Assembly (NCBI RefSeq): GCF_000510645.1
Contig: NZ_KI783301.1
Span: 40,001 to 104,000 of the forward strand
DNA length: 64,000 nt
Direction of reading: 5' to 3'
DNA from: Thermicanus aegyptius DSM 12793
GTDB lineage: Bacteria > Bacillota > Bacilli > Thermicanales > Thermicanaceae
Shown here piece after piece: positions 61,510 to 64,000 of this stretch. The position numbers and the translations under genes were made by a program. Position 1 is the first letter of the stretch. Each line of letters opens with the position of its first letter. Under the pieces are notes generated by a model. That model saw only the letters and a program-made list of their open reading frames with translations, had not been told where the DNA came from and made no database searches.

Positions 61510-62268
61510 TCACTTGATGTGATGGGCAACCAAAGAACTTTTGTCTAAAAGGAGCAGTAAAAGGAGGAGCAAAAGAAGGAGTCCTGCTCGTATTCTTTCT
61601 TGCAGGCTGCTTTTCGGGAAAGGCTCTCCTTCCCATTTGCCTGCGTAACCTCGGGAGAGAAGCCCTAAATAGATCCGCTCTGAACGGGAAAATGCCCTCA
61701 GCAGGAGGCTGCCTAAAAGGCGTGAGAGCGTCCGATAGTTTTTTGGAGAAAACCACCTCTTTCCTTGATACCCTCTGCTTTTAATCCCCGTCATCATCGT
61801 TGCCGCCTCATGGGCGAATACCTCCATAAAGCGAAGGGTGAAAAAGATGAGCTGGATCAGAATGGGAGAGAGAGATAAGCTCTTTAAGGCGTGAAGGAAG
61901 CGGGGTAAAGGCAATCGGTGAAAAAGGAGGGTAAGCATCTGCATGACGAAGAGAAGCCGGCCTGAGTAGAGGGCCGCCTTCTCTATCCCTGTCATGAAAC
62001 TTCTCTCATAGATGGGGAAAAAGAGAAAAACAAAAAGAAAGAAGAATCCAAGCACCCGAAGGCGAGAAAGAAGAAGGGCAGTCGGGACCTGATCCCATAA
62101 AAGAAGCATCCCCCCCAATAGGAGGAAAAGAAAGAGAGTCCCAAGGTGTGCGGTTAACACACCCAGGACCATGGCGATCAAAAGGGTGAAGACTTTTAAC
62201 GGAGGATGTTCGATAAAAAGGGGTCGCTCGTACGAGATCTCTTTCATCATCATTTTGCCCCTCACCAT
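61510..62268 (-). CDS. nikQ: Energy-coupling factor transmembrane protein, NikQ/CbiQ type
   Basis: 252 aa from a probable ATG 62268 (GGGGAG 8 nt upstream). ATGs a few codons on are possible. It has about five to six membrane segments. The cytoplasmic coupling motifs TGIKSRGYQGKR and LGLLSRGYAGKW are the Ala-Arg-Gly-type helices that contact the ATPases. An unusual run of eleven consecutive leucines sits near the C-terminus, before DKSSLVAHH. The next gene, nikO, follows after about 106 nt. Confidence 0.88.
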   Translation of the reverse strand: MVRGKMMMKEISYERPLFIEHPPLKVFTLLIAMVLGVLTAHLGTLFLFLLLGGMLLLWDQVPTALLLSRLRVLGFFFLFVFLFFPIYERSFMTGIEKAALYSGRLLFVMQMLTLLFHRLPLPRFLHALKSLSLSPILIQLIFFTLRFMEVFAHEAATMMTGIKSRGYQGKRWFSPKNYRTLSRLLGSLLLRAFSRSERIYLGLLSRGYAGKWEGEPFPKSSLQERIRAGLLLLLLLLLLLLDKSSLVAHHIK

Positions 62269-62292
62269 GATGTCACTCCCCATCATCTCCGA

Positions 62293-62571
62293 TCAAGAAT
62301 GGGGCTTTTTGCGAAGAAAAAAACCTAAAAGGAGGAAGAGTCCAAACGTTAGGAGTACGCCGATCATTCCGGCCAATCCTGTGGAAATCCAGGCAGGCAC
62401 TCCCGGAACGGTGTAATCGGGGAAAAGGGAGGAAAAAAAGGAAGTAGCTCCTTTTATAAATCCTGTCTCTTCCCCCGCTTTCTCAAATCCGTCGGGGTAA
62501 GAAGAGGCGAAATAGGAGAGGAAACCGGCAATTCCCAATGAGAGAAGCAGCCAAATCCAGATTTTTTTCAT
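62293..62571 (-). CDS. nikN: PDGLE-domain small membrane subunit, NikN/CbiN-like
   Basis: 92 aa with two membrane helices and the extracytoplasmic YPDGFEKAGEE motif of the PDGLE domain. It is the small subunit that assists metal loading of the NikM component. Its ATG overlaps the nikM stop by 4 nt. A second soluble stretch (SSLFPDYTVPGV) separates the two helices. Confidence 0.88.
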   Translation of the reverse strand: MKKIWIWLLLSLGIAGFLSYFASSYPDGFEKAGEETGFIKGATSFFSSLFPDYTVPGVPAWISTGLAGMIGVLLTFGLFLLLGFFLRKKPHS

Positions 62572-63233
62572 GAATGACCCACCTCGCTTTCTTTCCCCGC
62601 ATCGATCCGCAGCTTCTGGGGAAGCAATTGTAAGGAGGATCTTGAGGCGAAGGGGAGGATTACCGCCGTGATGATTCCTTCTCCGATGCCGATCAAGCTA
62701 TGCCAGAGAAGAAGGGAAGAAAAGGCCACACCGTAAGAGACTACTCCTGAGAGCCCTAAAGCGAAAGCGGCCATCAATGCCGCCGCCACGACAGAGGTCC
62801 AGGCGGAAATAAAGGCCCTCACCGAGGTAGGCAGAGAGATTCGTTCAAGGAGGCGGTAGATTCCGAGGCTAACTGCAGGAGCAATGACGGCCATGTCGAG
62901 GAGGTTAAGCCCCAGGGCTGTTATTCCTCCATCCTGAAAGAAGAGAGCTTGGATCGTCACCACCGTGGTCATGATCAAGGTGGCCGGCCAGAAGCCGAAT
63001 AAGATGGCGGCAAGGGTTCCGCCCAAAAGATGCCCGGAGGCGGCAGCCCCAAGAAGAGGAAAATTAATCATTTGAGCTGCAAATAGGAAGGCGGCCATGA
63101 CACCCATGGTCGGAATCATGGGTGGCTCCAGCTTCTTTTTTGCCCATCTGAATCCATATCCGACGACGGTTGCGCTGATCAGAGCGGAACCGGCTAACAC
63201 GGCAGGAGAGAGAATACCATCCGGGATGTGCAT
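62568..63233 (-). CDS. nikM: Substrate-specific membrane component NikM/CbiM
   Basis: 221 aa. The strictly conserved N-terminus MHIPDGILSP supplies the nickel (or cobalt) ligands through His2. It has about seven membrane segments, including ASGHLLGGTLAAILFG and LWHSLIGIGEGIITAVILPF with the conserved His residues. First gene of nikMNQO. The nearby nikR gene favours nickel over cobalt. The 240-nt upstream region carries GTAACAC repeats that may bind NikR. Confidence 0.92.
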   Translation of the reverse strand: MHIPDGILSPAVLAGSALISATVVGYGFRWAKKKLEPPMIPTMGVMAAFLFAAQMINFPLLGAAASGHLLGGTLAAILFGFWPATLIMTTVVTIQALFFQDGGITALGLNLLDMAVIAPAVSLGIYRLLERISLPTSVRAFISAWTSVVAAALMAAFALGLSGVVSYGVAFSSLLLWHSLIGIGEGIITAVILPFASRSSLQLLPQKLRIDAGKESEVGHS

Positions 63234-63303
63234 GGGAAAACCTCCGATCCGATTATTTTAACATGTCATTCCATTCATGAGTTTCTGCTATCATCTTATC
63301 ACG

Positions 63304-63337
63304 GTAACACGAAATTTAAAATACGTAACACGAAATT
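63304..63337. promoter_or_regulatory. GTAACACGAAATT direct repeats upstream of nikM (candidate NikR region)
   Basis: GTAACACGAAATT occurs at 63304-63316 and 63325-63337, period 21 bp. The GTAACAC cores are separated by 14 bp, the spacing I recall for GTGTTAC-N14-GTAACAC NikR sites in Desulfovibrio, but here both point the same way. A nearby inverted repeat AACACC-GTGAT-GGTGTT lies at 63387-63403. Confidence 0.45.
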
Positions 63338-63474
63338 CTTCCTTTTTGTCTTTATAACGACATAAACCGCCCTGCTTAAAACGATAAACACCGTGATGGT
63401 GTTAGAAACACGCGGATATCTCCAAACCCTGAAATCAGGTATAATGGAATGGGTTGGAAAGGTAGGGAAAGTAG

Positions 63475-63849
63475 ATGATCATAGGGATAGGTACCGATAT
63501 GGTAGAGATTGAAAGAGTTCGTGGTGTGATCCACCGGAATAAGAGATTTCTCGACCGAATCTTGACGGTAGGTGAGCTCGCCTTTCTTCCCTCTTCGGCG
63601 GAGAGAAGGGCGGAGTATGTAGCCGGACGATTTGCTGCCAAGGAAGCTTTCGCCAAGGCGATGGGGACAGGCATCGGTGGATCCCTCTCATGGAAAGATC
63701 TCTCGGTCATTGCAGGGGAGCATGGAAAACCCATGATCCTCCTACAATCCCGCCGCTTTCAGGAGGGAGAGTGGACGAGGCGAAAAATCCATGTAAGCAT
63801 CACCCATGAAAGAAGCATGGCCCTCGCCTTCGTCATCATCGAAGAATAA
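63475..63849 (+). CDS. acpS: Holo-[acyl-carrier-protein] synthase
   Basis: 124 aa. Motifs are IIGIGTDMVEIERV (catalytic Asp), FAAKEAFAKAMGTGIG (the WGxKE-type site with Glu) and HVSITHERSMALAFVII. It transfers phosphopantetheine from CoA to acyl carrier protein. The length is normal. It has its own short leader and is divergent from the nickel transporter operon. A probable nnr gene starts 120 bp downstream, as in many Bacilli. Confidence 0.95.
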   Translation: MIIGIGTDMVEIERVRGVIHRNKRFLDRILTVGELAFLPSSAERRAEYVAGRFAAKEAFAKAMGTGIGGSLSWKDLSVIAGEHGKPMILLQSRRFQEGEWTRRKIHVSITHERSMALAFVIIEE

Positions 63850-63971
63850 GGGGCCGTCTTTCTAGGGGTCTTGAACACTTCATCCGCATATCGTCTTCGG
63901 AAGTTTCCCTGGGGCTAGTCAGCATATTTGGACATGTGGGTACATAAGATGATAACACGTAGGAGGGACTA

Positions 63972-64000
63972 ATGGTGTTTCTGCTTACGGCACAAACGAT
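63972..64000 (+). CDS. Start of a probable NAD(P)H-hydrate repair enzyme (truncated by the window end)
   Basis: Nine codons (MVFLLTAQT) follow a strong ribosome binding site (AGGAGGG). The acpS neighbourhood and the VTAxxM-like opening fit the YjeF N-terminal domain of the bifunctional NAD(P)H-hydrate epimerase/dehydratase. The stretch is too short for certainty. Confidence 0.45.

Overview
The window looks like a chromosome segment of a low-to-mid GC, Gram-positive, endospore-forming member of the Bacillales that can respire anaerobically. The evidence is: extended Shine-Dalgarno sequences with frequent TTG/GTG starts, lipobox lipoproteins, an S-layer-homology (SLH) anchored enzyme, two CotF-type spore coat genes, Bacillus-type FNR-like and cre-like boxes, and acpS followed by what appears to be the start of a YjeF/Nnr gene. 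I cannot name the species. No phage, insertion sequence, tRNA, rRNA or CRISPR array was seen.

Layout. 1-701: end of an EamA transporter and a short hypothetical ORF. 742-17138: a coherent beta-mannan utilisation locus. It has a surface SLH/GH26 mannanase, a cytoplasmic GH113 mannanase, an AGE-family 2-epimerase, two GH130 phosphorylases, a CUT1 ABC importer (binding protein plus two permeases, no ATPase), a CE7 acetyl esterase, a MATE transporter and a LacI regulator. Three of its transcription units carry a strong sigma-A promoter followed by the same AACGATAARCTWAT element, which I propose as the LacI operator. 17383-19068: a small cysteine-rich module (MarR regulator, FCSCS-motif permease, 64-aa Cys-rich protein) with a duplicated operator. 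19176-23219: hemerythrin and RIC nitrosative-stress proteins behind an FNR-like box, a regulatory hairpin, an NfrA-type reductase and a MalY-type aminotransferase. 23376-29925: a DeoR regulator and a Ugp-like operon (two permeases, binding protein, PHP phosphoesterase, HAD phosphatase). 30057-30520: a small lipoprotein and a DnaA-box cluster.

30570-40984: an anaerobic-respiration block. It holds a DMSO-reductase-type catalytic/Fe-S/anchor set, a TorD chaperone, a small lipoprotein, a PucR-type regulator, a second Fe-S subunit, a four-cluster ferredoxin-like protein, and a divergent second molybdopterin oxidoreductase broken by a frameshift in a CT repeat. 41188-44834: a TrhA/hemolysin-III protein, a possible 3'UTR RNA, two small Met/His-rich envelope proteins and a two-component system whose sensor loop is methionine-rich. 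44862-56774: nucleotidyltransferase, ZIP transporter, two hypothetical envelope genes, a second MATE transporter, CoA-disulfide-reductase-like flavoprotein, FetAB-like exporter, LysR plus an alanine/glycine:Na+ symporter, and an isochorismatase-family hydrolase. 56910-59065: arsenic operon (acr3-arsC-arsR). 59305-59957: spore coat genes. 60148-63233: NikR and a NikMNQO-type nickel importer. 63475-64000: acpS and the first codons of a probable Nnr protein.

How it works together (inference): extracellular mannan is cut by the SLH/GH26 enzyme, oligosaccharides enter through the ABC importer, and GH113 and CE7 trim and deacetylate them inside. The GH130_2 enzyme phosphorolyses mannooligosaccharides, the epimerase converts mannobiose to mannosylglucose, and the GH130_1 enzyme splits that to mannose-1-phosphate and glucose. 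The rest of the window is dominated by metal/metalloid handling and anaerobic redox enzymes.
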